Below are positions 1 to 8,931 of a stretch of 64,000 bases of DNA, piece after piece. Each line of letters begins with the position of its first letter. Position 1 is the stretch's first letter. The DNA is from Pacificimonas pallii (GTDB lineage Bacteria > Pseudomonadota > Alphaproteobacteria > Sphingomonadales > Sphingomonadaceae). The position numbers and the translations under genes were made by a program. The DNA is taken from the NCBI RefSeq assembly GCF_019204005.1, contig NZ_JAGSPA010000003.1, forward strand, positions 636,169 to 700,168, read 5' to 3'. Below the pieces are notes generated by a model. That model made no database searches. It saw only the letters and a list, made by a program, of their open reading frames with translations, and had not been told where the DNA came from.

Positions 1-1069
1 TGGCCAGGCCAATACCGGCCCAGATACCGAAATAGAGAAGCGTGCGCGGCCGCAGAAGCGTCTTTAGCGGCGACAAAGCAGGCTTGCCCTCACGCTCCCT
101 CTCCTGCCCCTCCAGCGTCGCATAGTCGATCAGGCCGCGCGGGCGACCGATCTGATCCATTACCTTGTCGCACGCATCGATGCACAGCGCGCATGTGATG
201 CAGCCGATCTGCGGTCCCTCCCGAATGTCGATGCCGGTCGGACAGACGGACACGCACTTCATACAATCGATGCAGTCGCCAAAGGGCTCGTCGGGGCCAC
301 GCGCTTTCTTCAGGCCCTTGGCACGCGGCTCTCCTCGCCATTCCTTATAGGTCACGATCAGGGAATTTTCGTCCAGCATCGCCGACTGGATGCGCGGCCA
401 TGGGCACATGTAGATGCACACCTGCTCGCGCAGAAACCCGCCGAAAATAAAGGTCGTCGCCGTCAGAACGCCCACCGTTGCGTAGGCGACGAAGGCGGCA
501 TTCCCGGTCAGAAAGTCCTGAGCCAAAGTGGGTGCATCGGCAAAGTAGAATATCCATGCACCGCCGGTCGCAAACGCGATCACAAGCCAGATGGACCATT
601 TGAACAGGCGCCGCGCGATCTTCCCCGGCCCCCAGGGCGCGCGTTGCAGCCGGATTTGCGCATTCCGATCGCCATCGACGAAGCGTTCGACATGCTGAAA
701 AAGATCGGTCCACACGGTCTGCGGACACGCATAACCGCACCAGGCCCGTCCAACCGCGGACGTGACCAGAAACAGGCCGATGCCCGCCATCACGAGCAGG
801 CCGACGATATAGTAGAATTCCTGCGGCCAGATCTCGATACCGAACATATAGAAACGGCGATTGGCGAGATCGACGAGCACCGCCTGATCGGGAGCATAGG
901 GTCCCCGGTCCCAGCGAATCCAGGGCGTGACGTAGTAAATGGCCAACGTCACGGCCATGATGGCCCATTTCAGACGGCGAAACGTGCCGTCAACTGCCTG
1001 CGGAAAGACGCTTTTGCGCTTCTCGTAAAGCTGCAGCGGCGGTTCATCGAGGGTGTCAGGGGCGTTCAT
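1..1069 (-). CDS. ccoG: CcoG (RdxA/FixG-like) cbb3 oxidase accessory protein, partial
   Basis: CcoG is a membrane polyferredoxin-like protein needed to supply reduced copper for the CuB centre during cbb3 oxidase assembly. The reading frame stays open from the ATG at 1069 to the window edge, so 356 N-terminal residues are seen and the 3' end is missing. Visible features are hydrophobic segments near residues 32-50, 86-105, 165-185 and 200-218, a WCGYACPQ motif (CxxxCP, about 112-118), and two iron-sulfur clusters of cysteines, CIDCMKCVSVCP and CITCALCIDAC, about residues 268-300. The start overlaps the end of ccoP by 14 bp, placing it last in the ccoNOQPG operon. Shorter frames on this strand here are out-of-frame shadows, not a frameshift. 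Confidence 0.93.
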   Translation of the reverse strand, partial: MNAPDTLDEPPLQLYEKRKSVFPQAVDGTFRRLKWAIMAVTLAIYYVTPWIRWDRGPYAPDQAVLVDLANRRFYMFGIEIWPQEFYYIVGLLVMAGIGLFLVTSAVGRAWCGYACPQTVWTDLFQHVERFVDGDRNAQIRLQRAPWGPGKIARRLFKWSIWLVIAFATGGAWIFYFADAPTLAQDFLTGNAAFVAYATVGVLTATTFIFGGFLREQVCIYMCPWPRIQSAMLDENSLIVTYKEWRGEPRAKGLKKARGPDEPFGDCIDCMKCVSVCPTGIDIREGPQIGCITCALCIDACDKVMDQIGRPRGLIDYATLEGQEREREGKPALSPLKTLLRPRTLLYFGIWAGIGLA

Positions 1070-1982
1070 CGACCTCCACCTCGGGATCGGCGGCGACCTC
1101 GACATAATTTTCGCCGCCACCGAGTGAGTGGACATAGGCCGCCAGCATCTTGATCGTCACCGGATCGAGGCGCTCGCCGAAGCGCGGCATGACACCAGAG
1201 CGGCTATTATGAACCGTATTGCGAATGGACTCGGCATCGCCGCCATATAGCCAGATGGCGTCAGTCAGATTTGGCGCGCCCTGCTCGCGGTCCCCCTGTC
1301 CATCCGCCCCGTGACAGGCGACACATTGCTGCGCGAACAGCGCCGCGCCGCGGGCAGCCGACTCGCTCTTCTCTTCCTGTCCGCTGATGACCCGTACATA
1401 ATTCGATACGTCCGTGACTTCCTCGGGAGAGAAAATACCATCCCGGCCAAATGCCGGCATTTGGGAATATCTTGTGTCGTCATGATCGGGATTGCGAATG
1501 CCATGGACAATCGTGAACTCGATCGCCTTGATGTCACCGCCCCAAAGCCATTCGTCGTCATTCAGGTTCGGATAGCCCGTGAAACCCGCGGCGCCGGACC
1601 CGTGGCACTGAACACAATATTGCTTGAAGGCGGATTCGCCGCCCGCAATGGCGAACTGCAGAAGTTCGCTATCGTCCGGCAACCGCTCGATCGGCGTTGA
1701 CGCGAGCGCGCGCAGAACCGGCGCGCGCCGTTCCGTTGCGGCGGCAATTTCGTCGCGAAACTCCTGCTCGCTGGACCAGCCGAGCACACCTTTCGTATAG
1801 CCGGTAATGCCCGGCCATGCCGGATAAAGCACCGTATAGCCAATCCCCCAGATGATGGTCGCATAGAGCGTCCACAACCACCAGCGCGGCATCGGCGTAT
1901 CGAGTTCCTCGATGCCATCCCATTCATGGCCGACGGTTTCCGTGCCCGTCGGCTCGTCGATACGCTTTTTGTCAGCCATCAT
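1056..1982 (-). CDS. ccoP: cbb3-type cytochrome c oxidase, diheme subunit III
   Basis: CcoP is the membrane-anchored diheme cytochrome c that passes electrons to the catalytic subunit of the high-affinity cbb3 oxidase. The 308-residue protein has a cytoplasmic N-terminus, one or two membrane segments at about residues 33-60 (WWLWTLYATIIWGIGY), then two periplasmic cytochrome c domains with heme motifs YCVQCHGSG and QCVACHGAD. Methionine ligands are plausible in SQMPAF and GVMPRF. The length is normal for the family. The start ATG is followed by a second ATG, so the N-terminus is uncertain by one residue. It overlaps the ccoQ stop and the ccoG start, indicating tight translational coupling. 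Confidence 0.96.
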   Translation of the reverse strand: MMADKKRIDEPTGTETVGHEWDGIEELDTPMPRWWLWTLYATIIWGIGYTVLYPAWPGITGYTKGVLGWSSEQEFRDEIAAATERRAPVLRALASTPIERLPDDSELLQFAIAGGESAFKQYCVQCHGSGAAGFTGYPNLNDDEWLWGGDIKAIEFTIVHGIRNPDHDDTRYSQMPAFGRDGIFSPEEVTDVSNYVRVISGQEEKSESAARGAALFAQQCVACHGADGQGDREQGAPNLTDAIWLYGGDAESIRNTVHNSRSGVMPRFGERLDPVTIKMLAAYVHSLGGGENYVEVAADPEVEVDERP

Positions 1983-2145
1983 TCTCGTCCTTGATGGTAT
2001 CGTCCGCGAAAATCATGTTCGCAGCCTGCTCATTGCGTTTCTTCGCGTTCGGCCGGAACGCCCAGCCGCACAGGACAATATAAAGGATCACCATGACGAC
2101 GAGCCCGTAACTGTCTGCGAAATGTCGCATTTCGTCATAGGTCAT
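1972..2145 (-). CDS. ccoQ: cbb3-type cytochrome oxidase subunit IV CcoQ (57 aa)
   Basis: This small gene encodes 57 residues, beginning [14 protein letters not shown], with a single membrane segment ([16 protein letters not shown], about residues 15-30) followed by [10 protein letters not shown], the typical CcoQ layout. CcoQ stabilises the cbb3 complex and is not catalytic. Its ATG overlaps the ccoO stop codon as ATGA and its TGA overlaps the start of ccoP, so it sits exactly where ccoQ is expected. It is easily missed because of its size. Confidence 0.93.
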   Translation of the reverse strand: MTYDEMRHFADSYGLVVMVILYIVLCGWAFRPNAKKRNEQAANMIFADDTIKDENDG

Positions 2146-2876
2146 TCGGAACGCTCCATCGGCTCGGCGGTCTCGAAATCGACCAGCGTGCCCAGCATCT
2201 GTAAATAGGCGACGAGCGCGTCCATTTCGGTCAGACGCTGCGGGTCACCGTCGAAATCCCGTACCTGAACTTTCGGATAGCGCACCGCGAGGTCGGGGCC
2301 GTAGCCATCCGCATTGCCCTGAAGCCGCATGTCTTCCTCGGCCAACTCGATCTGTTCGTCCGTATAGGGGACGCCGACCCGGCGCAGGGCGATCAGATGC
2401 TCGCCAATGTCATCCGTGCGGACATCGCGGTCCGCCAGGAACGCGTAAGGCGGCATGATCGATTCCGGGACGACCGACCGGGGATCTTTCATATGCTGAA
2501 CATGCCATTCGTCCGAATAGCGCTCGCCGACACGCGCAAGGTCCGGGCCCGTCCGCTTCGACCCCCACTGAAACGGATGATCATACATGCTTTCCGCAGC
2601 GAGGCTGAAATGGCCATAGCGTTCCACCTCGTCGCGGAACGGGCGGATCATCTGGCTGTGGCAGTTGTAGCAGCCCTCGCGGATGTACACGTTGCGGCCG
2701 GCAAGCTCCAATGGCGTGTAAGGGCGAACGCCTTCCACCTTCTCCACGGTGGAATCGATCCAGAACAAGGGCGCGATTTCAACGACGCCGCCGATGACGA
2801 CAGCGATCAGGCTGCAGATTGCGAGCAGCGTGATATTCCGCTCAAGTTTCTTGTGTTGCCGTGTGAGTAGAGACAT
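2142..2876 (-). CDS. ccoO: cbb3-type cytochrome c oxidase, monoheme subunit II
   Basis: CcoO is the monoheme cytochrome c subunit of cbb3 oxidase, anchored in the inner membrane with its heme domain in the periplasm. The 244-residue protein has an N-terminal membrane anchor ([19 protein letters not shown], about residues 16-34), then the signature [17 protein letters not shown] with the CxxCH heme site near residue 70, and the family motif [12 protein letters not shown]. Length and order are standard. It lies 10 bp downstream of ccoN and overlaps ccoQ by 4 bp, so it is in the ccoNOQPG transcription unit. Confidence 0.97.
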   Translation of the reverse strand: MSLLTRQHKKLERNITLLAICSLIAVVIGGVVEIAPLFWIDSTVEKVEGVRPYTPLELAGRNVYIREGCYNCHSQMIRPFRDEVERYGHFSLAAESMYDHPFQWGSKRTGPDLARVGERYSDEWHVQHMKDPRSVVPESIMPPYAFLADRDVRTDDIGEHLIALRRVGVPYTDEQIELAEEDMRLQGNADGYGPDLAVRYPKVQVRDFDGDPQRLTEMDALVAYLQMLGTLVDFETAEPMERSE

Positions 2877-2886
2877 GTCGGGATTC

Positions 2887-4545
2887 CTATTCGGCCGGCT
2901 GCGTGACGATCGGGCGATCCGCCGCTGGATCGTAGACGGCGTCGCTCATCGGCTTTTCGGCGCGTTGCCGGCCTGCAATCGTCATGCAGACGTTGTACAC
3001 CATGATGATTGCCCCGGCGAGGTAGAGAGCGCCGCCGACGGCGCGGATCAGGTACATCGGGAACATCGCGCTGACGACTTCCGAAAAGGCGTAGACGAGA
3101 TAGCCGTCCTCGCCATATTCACGCCACATCAGACCCTGCATGATCCCCGCAACCCATAGGGCCGCGGCGTAAAGGACGATGCCAATCGTCGCGAGCCAGA
3201 AGTGCCAGTTCACCATACGCAGGGAATACAGCCGGGGTTGCCGCCACAAACGCGGGACCAGAAAATAGATCGCGGCGAAACTGATCATGCCGTTCCAGCC
3301 GAGCGCGCCGGAATGCACATGACCGACCGTCCATTCGGTATAATGGGACAGGCTGTTGACAGCCTTGATCGACAGCATCGGCCCTTCGAAGGTCGCCATG
3401 CCGTAGAACGCCAGCGCCATGACCATCATACGGATAATGGGGTCGGTGCGGATCTTGTCCCACGCGCCGTTCAGCGTCATCAGCCCGTTGATCATACCGC
3501 CCCAGCTTGGCATCCACAGCACGACCGAGAACACCATACCCAGCGTCTGCGCCCAGTCTGGCAGCGCCGTGTAGTGCAGGTGATGCGGCCCGGCCCAGAT
3601 GTAGAGAAAGATCAGCGACCAGAAGTGGATGATCGACAGGCGGTAGGAGTAAACCGGACGGTTCGCCTGCTTGGGCACGAAATAGTACATCATCGCCAGA
3701 AACGGGACGGTCAGGAAGAAGGCGACGGCGTTGTGGCCGTACCACCACTGCGTGAGCGCATCCTGCACCCCGCCAAATGCGCTATAGCTTTTCGAGCCGA
3801 AAATGCTGACCGGTATCGCCAGATTGTTGACGATGTGCAGCATTGCGATCGTGATGATGAAGCTCAGATAGAACCAGTTCGCGACATAGATGTGCGGCTC
3901 CCTACGCCGCGCCAATGTACCAACGAAAACAACAAAATAGGCGACCCACACAATCGTCAGCCAGATGTCGACATACCATTCCGGCTCGGCATATTCGCGT
4001 GATGCGGTGATGCCCATGACATAGCCGGTCGCCGCCAGGACAATGAAAAACTGATACCCCCAGAAGACGAACCGCGCGAGCCCGGGAAAGGCGAGGCGCG
4101 CCCGGCATGTCCGCTGGACCACATAGAAGCTGCTGGCGATCAGGATATTGCCGCCAAAAGCGAAAATGACCGCTGATGTATGGAGGGGACGAAGACGGCC
4201 GAAAGTCGTGAATTCCGATCCTAAATTCAGCACCGGATATGTAAGCTGAAGGGCTATGAAGAGACCGGCAAGAAGCCCGACGACGCTCCAGCCGACGGTC
4301 GCGATGACGCCCCAGCGCACGACATCATCATAATATTGGCTCTTATCGTCGGGCGTGCGCAGGATACCGCGCGCGAGCGCGGAATAATCAATGCGGGTCA
4401 GCGTCGCCCATACCATGATGAGCGCCGCCGCGCCGGCGATAGCCATATGGACGGCGTATCCGCGATCTTCGGCCACGACAACCAGCACCATGGTCACGAG
4501 GAAGAGCGCAAACCAGCCGCTTGCGCGCATCACTACACTGTCCAT
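2887..4545 (-). CDS. ccoN: cbb3-type cytochrome c oxidase, catalytic subunit I
   Basis: CcoN is the heme-copper catalytic subunit that reduces O2 at low oxygen tension and pumps protons. The protein shows many membrane helices and the conserved ligand histidines in [41 protein letters not shown] and [13 protein letters not shown]. An open frame extends upstream to 4635, but the ATG at 4545 (552 residues) has GGAG nine bases upstream and gives a normal N-terminus. An ATG at 4554 is also possible but sits directly against that ribosome site. It is the first gene of the ccoNOQPG operon and has an FNR-type box about 80 bp upstream, consistent with induction under oxygen limitation. Confidence 0.97.
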   Translation of the reverse strand: MDSVVMRASGWFALFLVTMVLVVVAEDRGYAVHMAIAGAAALIMVWATLTRIDYSALARGILRTPDDKSQYYDDVVRWGVIATVGWSVVGLLAGLFIALQLTYPVLNLGSEFTTFGRLRPLHTSAVIFAFGGNILIASSFYVVQRTCRARLAFPGLARFVFWGYQFFIVLAATGYVMGITASREYAEPEWYVDIWLTIVWVAYFVVFVGTLARRREPHIYVANWFYLSFIITIAMLHIVNNLAIPVSIFGSKSYSAFGGVQDALTQWWYGHNAVAFFLTVPFLAMMYYFVPKQANRPVYSYRLSIIHFWSLIFLYIWAGPHHLHYTALPDWAQTLGMVFSVVLWMPSWGGMINGLMTLNGAWDKIRTDPIIRMMVMALAFYGMATFEGPMLSIKAVNSLSHYTEWTVGHVHSGALGWNGMISFAAIYFLVPRLWRQPRLYSLRMVNWHFWLATIGIVLYAAALWVAGIMQGLMWREYGEDGYLVYAFSEVVSAMFPMYLIRAVGGALYLAGAIIMVYNVCMTIAGRQRAEKPMSDAVYDPAADRPIVTQPAE

Positions 4546-4625
4546 TTTTCCCATCTCCGGAACTGAATGCGCGCGAAGTCGTGCGCCCCTGCGGACCGGA
4601 ATGGCGAATGGAGGCCGGCGAAACA

Positions 4626-4639
4626 TTGACCTCAATCAA
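4626..4639 (-). promoter_or_regulatory. FNR-type operator upstream of ccoN
   Basis: The sequence TTGACCTCAATCAA fits the FNR/FnrL consensus TTGAY-N4-RTCAA in all ten defined positions. It lies 81-94 bp upstream of the ccoN ATG at 4545, and the gene for a cysteine-bearing FNR-family regulator is next door. Activation of cbb3 oxidase by FNR-type proteins at low oxygen is well established in alphaproteobacteria. That this site is used here is inferred. Confidence 0.85.
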
Positions 4640-4662
4640 TTTTGACCGACGAGTTGTAAAGC

Positions 4663-5370
4663 CTAGCTTTCCGCGGCCTTGGCAAGCCCCTCCCGGTTCA
4701 GGATCTGGATCGTCCGGCGTCCGCTCAAACCGATGAGTCCCTGCCGTTTCAGTGACGTCATCTGGCGGCTGACCGTCTCGATCGTCAGGCCAAGAATATC
4801 GGCGACCTGCTGCCTGCCAAAGGGCAGCTCAAACCGGTCCAGCACGGTCGAGCCGTGACAGGTCTCCGCAGACAGGCGTTCGGAAATGTCGAGCACGAAA
4901 CTCGATACTTTTTCGCTGGCCGTTTTTCGGCCCAGACGCGTCATCCATTCGCGCGCACGTTCCAGTTCGGCAAGCGTCCGCTCGAGCAGCTTGTGTTCAA
5001 GTTCAGGATGCTCGCGCGCGAAATTGTCGAAATCCTCGCGTCTGAAAACGCAGACCTCCGTGTCCGTTAACGCCGTGACAGTGCTCATCGTCTTGTCGTG
5101 AAAGGGTCGGCCGACGAAATCCGCTGGAAAGGCAAGGCCGACAATCTGTTCCTTGCCGTCGCCCAGCGATTTGGTGAGTTTGAGAACGCCTGCCGTCACA
5201 CTTGCGACGACAAAAGCGTCATCCCCCTCCCAGACGAGTGTTTGACCGGCCGGAATGAACTGGTGTCGGCGGATTTGGCGCAGGCCAGACAATTCGGGGC
5301 CGCTAAGGGCGGCGCAAATGGCTTTGTTTCGAACCGGACAGGCTTCGCAGGCGACCGATAATGTTTCCAT
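4663..5370 (-). CDS. fnrL: Crp/Fnr family oxygen-responsive regulator, FnrL type
   Basis: The 235-residue protein is a Crp/Fnr-family regulator. It has the FNR cysteine pattern near the N-terminus (CEACPVRNKAIC) and a further central cysteine (DTEVCVFRRED), enough to hold an oxygen-labile 4Fe-4S cluster. A cyclic-nucleotide-binding-like sensor domain follows, then a dimer helix (HKLLERTLAELERAREW) and a C-terminal helix-turn-helix (LPFGRQQVADILGLTIETVSRQ). The ETVSR recognition motif is the one that reads TTGAT/C half-sites. An open frame runs upstream to 5613, but the ATG at 5370 gives the family N-terminus METLSVACEACP. It sits directly upstream of ccoN on the same strand and likely activates it. 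A weaker box precedes this gene too. Confidence 0.9.
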   Translation of the reverse strand: METLSVACEACPVRNKAICAALSGPELSGLRQIRRHQFIPAGQTLVWEGDDAFVVASVTAGVLKLTKSLGDGKEQIVGLAFPADFVGRPFHDKTMSTVTALTDTEVCVFRREDFDNFAREHPELEHKLLERTLAELERAREWMTRLGRKTASEKVSSFVLDISERLSAETCHGSTVLDRFELPFGRQQVADILGLTIETVSRQMTSLKRQGLIGLSGRRTIQILNREGLAKAAES

Positions 5371-5783
5371 AATTCCTGGCACAGGACCTCTGATAATGAT
5401 TCCGGGACTGTTTTGACAGAAATCATTCTTTTTGTCCCGGCGGTGAAACTGCGGGTCGGGAACTGGGATAAGCGCGTTCTCCGCTTCCTGCTGCCCCCTC
5501 GTCATGCGTCGCTGGCGGGAAGCAGCCGCCCACCTTGTCTTGTTTTCGCGTAAGATCATGTCTGTCGGCATGGCCGGACAATCGCGCAAGAGAGGTGGAT
5601 GCGGCCATGGCATCGCGCGAACCTGTCAATCATGATCGCCTTCAGGGCCGATCACCGCGCGCGGCACGGCGGGCACGCTTCAGGGGGCGATGATCATTTA
5701 TCCCGTATCCGTTGCTGTATCGTTCACATTCATTATGCTACCCTGTCCGGGAGATTTTTGTCCCCAAGGGGAAGGACCATCCG
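5371..5783. other. Intergenic region between divergent fnrL and ctpA
   Basis: This 413-bp stretch separates two divergent genes. Apart from the FNR-like box and a ribosome site (AAGGGGAAGG, about 10 bp before the ctpA ATG) nothing could be recognised. The open frames crossing it have no family-like sequence and are upstream extensions of the flanking genes. Confidence 0.6.
5413..5426 (-). promoter_or_regulatory. Possible FNR-type box upstream of fnrL
   Basis: TTGACAGAAATCAT matches TTGAY-N4-RTCAA except for the last base. It lies 43-56 bp upstream of the fnrL ATG, a spacing that would suit either self-activation or self-repression. One mismatch means it could be chance. Confidence 0.5.
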
Positions 5784-7115
5784 ATGAAACATCGCATTCT
5801 CTACGCGTTTCTGCCGCTCGGCATCGCCGCCTTGATACCAACGCAAACGAGCGTGCAGGCTGCCGATGGTCCGGACACATATCGCCAGCTCGACCAGCTG
5901 ATGGACGTATTTGAGCGCGTTCGCTCGGAATATGTCGAGGAAGTGACTGACGAACAGCTGTTGGAAGGCGCCATTAACGGCATGCTCGCCAGTCTCGATC
6001 CGCATTCCAGCTTCCTGGCCGCGCGCGATGTCGAGAACATGCGGACCCAGACGGACGGTGAATATGGCGGCCTTGGCCTTTCCGTGACGATGGAAGACGG
6101 CGTGGTGAAGGTGATCGCGCCAACCGACGACACGCCTGCATCAAAAGCCGGCATCAAGGCGGGCGATTACATCACTCATATCGACGATGAGCTCATCTAC
6201 GGACTCAGCCTGAATGAAGCCGTCGAGCAGATGCGCGGCCCGCCAGGCACCCCCATTTCGCTGACCGTCATCCGTCCCGGTGAAACCAAGCCGCTCGAAA
6301 TCAGCATTACCCGCGCTGTCATCGAATTGAAGCCTGTGCGCTGGGAAGTCACCGACAATGTCGGCGTGATCCGCATTTCGACCTTCAACAAGCAGACCGG
6401 TCCCGCCACGCGCGAGGCGATCGACGCGATTGAGAAGAAAGTCGGTAAACCGCTGCTTGGCTACGTCATTGACCTGCGCTCCAATCCCGGCGGCCTCCTC
6501 GATCAGGCCATCGAAGTCACGGATGCCTTCATGGACAATGGCGGAGAGATCGTGTCCCAGCGTGGCCGGGCCAAGGGCGATGTCCTGCGCTATTTCGCCC
6601 GCACCGAGGACCAGACGCACGGCAAACCGATCATCATCCTGGTCGATGAGGGCTCCGCCTCCGCCTCGGAAATTGTCGCAGGCGCGCTGCAGGACCATCG
6701 CCGCGCTCTGGTGATCGGCGCGCGCAGCTTCGGAAAGGGCTCGGTGCAGACGCTTATCCCGCTCAGCACGGACACGGCGCTGCGTCTGACGACAGCGCGT
6801 TACTACACGCCGTCCGGACGTTCGGTGCAGGAAGCCGGGATCGAACCCGACATCGTGGTTCCTCAACTGACTGACGCCAGTCGCCGGGACCGCCGTATCG
6901 TCCGGGAAAGCGATCTGCGGCAGGCGCTGCGAAATTCGAACGTTGAGGATCAGAGTATCGTCGAGGACGATGCGAAGGCCAATCCGCGTTTCGAAATCAC
7001 GACGGAAGAACTCGAGGAAAAGGGCATTGAGGATTACCAGCTGCATTATGCGTTGGACATCCTTGGGCGCCTTACCGGCAAAGCCGAAGTGCAGACCGCG
7101 AGTGCAGGAAACTAG
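5784..7115 (+). CDS. ctpA: S41 family C-terminal processing peptidase CtpA
   Basis: CtpA-type proteases cut the C-termini of exported proteins in the periplasm and act in envelope maintenance. The 443-residue protein has a signal peptide (residues 1-24, ending VQA), an N-terminal helical region, a PDZ domain at about residues 85-170 (GLGLSVTMEDG, GIKAGDYITHID), and the S41 protease core. The catalytic serine lies in DEGSASASE near residue 293, and the general-base lysine is K318 in FGKGSVQ. An open frame extends 24 codons upstream, but the ATG at 5784 follows AAGGGGAAGG and gives a proper signal peptide. A YibQ-like gene follows 6 bp downstream, a common pairing in this class. Confidence 0.95.
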   Translation: MKHRILYAFLPLGIAALIPTQTSVQAADGPDTYRQLDQLMDVFERVRSEYVEEVTDEQLLEGAINGMLASLDPHSSFLAARDVENMRTQTDGEYGGLGLSVTMEDGVVKVIAPTDDTPASKAGIKAGDYITHIDDELIYGLSLNEAVEQMRGPPGTPISLTVIRPGETKPLEISITRAVIELKPVRWEVTDNVGVIRISTFNKQTGPATREAIDAIEKKVGKPLLGYVIDLRSNPGGLLDQAIEVTDAFMDNGGEIVSQRGRAKGDVLRYFARTEDQTHGKPIIILVDEGSASASEIVAGALQDHRRALVIGARSFGKGSVQTLIPLSTDTALRLTTARYYTPSGRSVQEAGIEPDIVVPQLTDASRRDRRIVRESDLRQALRNSNVEDQSIVEDDAKANPRFEITTEELEEKGIEDYQLHYALDILGRLTGKAEVQTASAGN

Positions 7116-7121
7116 GCGCCG

Positions 7122-8132
7122 ATGGCGAGGCAGATGAGCTCTGGAAAGGTATTTATGACCGTCCTTGTCGGCGCCGTGATATTCGTCGGCCTTGCCACCC
7201 TGTTCGCGCAATTGCTGAGTCCGCTTGCCCCGGCGCAGGCAGCGCGCGGTGAGAATGATCAAGGGCGGAATTCCCCGCCGCTTCAGGCAGAGGTACGCCC
7301 CCCGATCGCCGAGCTTACGGATGAAGATATTGCCGAGCTTGAGGCGAATCGCGGCCGCGGCCGGGATGAAACGGCAGGTGAGGAAGAAGCGGGCAGTGAT
7401 GCGCGTGCGGATGGCGGGCGGGAAGTCGCAGATGCGCCGCTTCCCGATGGCCCTAGGATTGCGGTTGTGATGACCGAGCTTGGACCGGATGCCAACCTCT
7501 CCAGAAGTGCGATCGAACAGCTGCCGCGTGGTGTGACACTCACTTTCAGTCCCTATGCCCGCGCGTCGATGGAACTTGCGCGCGAAGCGCATGCCGATGG
7601 GCATGAAGTCTTCGCATCGATCCCGATGGAGCCGCAGCGCTATCCGGCGATTAGCCCCGGACGGAACACATTGCTGCGGGCCGCGACCGCCGATGACAAT
7701 CTTGAGCGTTTGAACTGGGCGCTTTCCCGTTTCAGTGAACTCGATGGCGTGACCGGTATGATGGGAAGCGCTTTCACACAGGATGCCAATGCCCTGCAGC
7801 CGGTCATGAAGGAACTGCATCTGCGCGGGCTTACGTATATCGACGCCCGCGCATCTACGCGCAGCGTTGCCGAACGCACGGCTCGGGAAAACGGCGTTTC
7901 CTCCCGGTCGAATGACCGCTTCCTCGACGAACCTGCGACCGTCGCAAACATTGAGAGCAATCTTTCGGCATTGATCTCCACCGCAAAGCGGCGGGGCTGG
8001 GCGATCGGTTATGCGCGTCCGACGGCGGAAACCATCAAGGCACTATCGGGGCTGGACGCGCTTGCTGCGGAATCCGGCGTTGTTCTTGTCGGCGCCGGCC
8101 GTTTGGCGCGCGGTCTGCCTGACGACGATTAG
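7122..8132 (+). CDS. Divergent polysaccharide deacetylase, YibQ family
   Basis: The 336-residue protein has one N-terminal membrane segment (KVFMTVLVGAVIFVGLATLF), an acidic low-complexity linker at about residues 60-105, and a divergent polysaccharide deacetylase domain from about residue 110. Family landmarks are AVVMTELG, LPRGVTLTFSPYA, GHEVFASIPMEPQ, LHLRGLTYIDAR and GWAIGYARP. The precise reaction of this family is not established; it is thought to act in the periplasm on envelope polymers. It is 6 bp downstream of ctpA and probably co-transcribed, as often seen in alphaproteobacteria. Confidence 0.85.
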   Translation: MARQMSSGKVFMTVLVGAVIFVGLATLFAQLLSPLAPAQAARGENDQGRNSPPLQAEVRPPIAELTDEDIAELEANRGRGRDETAGEEEAGSDARADGGREVADAPLPDGPRIAVVMTELGPDANLSRSAIEQLPRGVTLTFSPYARASMELAREAHADGHEVFASIPMEPQRYPAISPGRNTLLRAATADDNLERLNWALSRFSELDGVTGMMGSAFTQDANALQPVMKELHLRGLTYIDARASTRSVAERTARENGVSSRSNDRFLDEPATVANIESNLSALISTAKRRGWAIGYARPTAETIKALSGLDALAAESGVVLVGAGRLARGLPDDD

Positions 8133-8157
8133 CTCGCGGCCACCCGATACCTCCTCC

Positions 8158-8931
8158 ATGCAGGCGCTACCCGTCTTTCTACTGCTGCGGAACCGGGACG
8201 TGATGCTGTTCGGTGACGGCGAAGGTGCGGCGCCGAAGCGCCGCCTCCTTGAGGCGGCAGGTGCGAATATCGTCACGCGCCCGACGCCCGGCACGCGGAT
8301 CGCCGTTCTCGCCATTGATGATGCGGACGAAGCGGCGCACGAAGCCGCCAGACTGCGCGCTGCCGGTCTGCTGGTGAACGTCGTGGACAAGCCCGCACTT
8401 TGCGATTTCAGTTTCCCGGCCATTGTCGACCGCGCGCCGATTACCATCGCCATTGGATCGGGCGGTGCGTCGGCTACATTGTCGAAGACCCTGCGGGAGC
8501 GGCTGGAGGCCTTGCTACCGGCACGTCTCGGCGAGATCGCGCAGGCCGTGCGGACGCTCCGCCCGCGCGTGAACCAGACATTGGACACGCCCGGTGCGCG
8601 CCGCCTGTTCTGGGATGGGTTGATGGCGCCCGGCGCGGCGCTCGACCCGCTGGGTGCCGCCGAACAGCCAGAGGCGGCGATCTTGGATGCTCTTGCGGCG
8701 GGTCAGGGCGACCCGTCGTCCGTCTATGACCTGCGACCGCGATCCGCGGATCCCGATGATCTGACATTGAGGGATCTGAGGGAATTGTCACGCGCGGACG
8801 TCATCCTGTCCTGCCCGGGCGCCAGCAAGGCGATCGAGGATCGCGGGCGCCGCGACGCCGAGCGCGGCGTCTTTACCCCGGAAACCGGAATTCCGTCATC
8901 CTGTCGCGTGGTGATCCTGCGGGCTCATTGA
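8158..8931 (+). CDS. Precorrin-2 dehydrogenase/sirohydrochlorin ferrochelatase (Met8/CysG N-terminal type)
   Basis: The 257-residue protein resembles the CysG N-terminal half, which oxidises precorrin-2 with NAD and inserts iron to make siroheme. Landmarks are a nucleotide-binding start (FGDGEGAAPKRRLLEAAGA), VNVVDKPALCDFSFPAIVDRAP, and the IAIGSGGASATLSKTLRERLEALLP segment typical of the family. The methyltransferase half is absent; a separate SUMT gene lies at 36958-37710 in the sulfite reductase operon, so siroheme synthesis is split between two loci. The ATG at 8158 was chosen because it starts the family N-terminus; the frame extends upstream within the preceding gene. Its 3' end overlaps the convergent GGDEF-EAL gene by 36 bp. 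Confidence 0.85.
   Translation: MQALPVFLLLRNRDVMLFGDGEGAAPKRRLLEAAGANIVTRPTPGTRIAVLAIDDADEAAHEAARLRAAGLLVNVVDKPALCDFSFPAIVDRAPITIAIGSGGASATLSKTLRERLEALLPARLGEIAQAVRTLRPRVNQTLDTPGARRLFWDGLMAPGAALDPLGAAEQPEAAILDALAAGQGDPSSVYDLRPRSADPDDLTLRDLRELSRADVILSCPGASKAIEDRGRRDAERGVFTPETGIPSSCRVVILRAH

Noticed and set aside
345..968. Open frame of 207 codons on the minus strand, and another at 90-341, suggesting a broken ccoG
   Set aside because: They are out of frame. The true ccoG frame is continuous from 1069 to the window edge and encodes all family motifs.
3202..4002. Long antisense frames such as this one, and those at 6141-7820, 22493-23908, 31000-32370 and 43283-45184
   Set aside because: They lie opposite clear genes, have skewed Arg/His/Asp-rich composition and no recognisable domains, as expected for shadows in GC-rich DNA.
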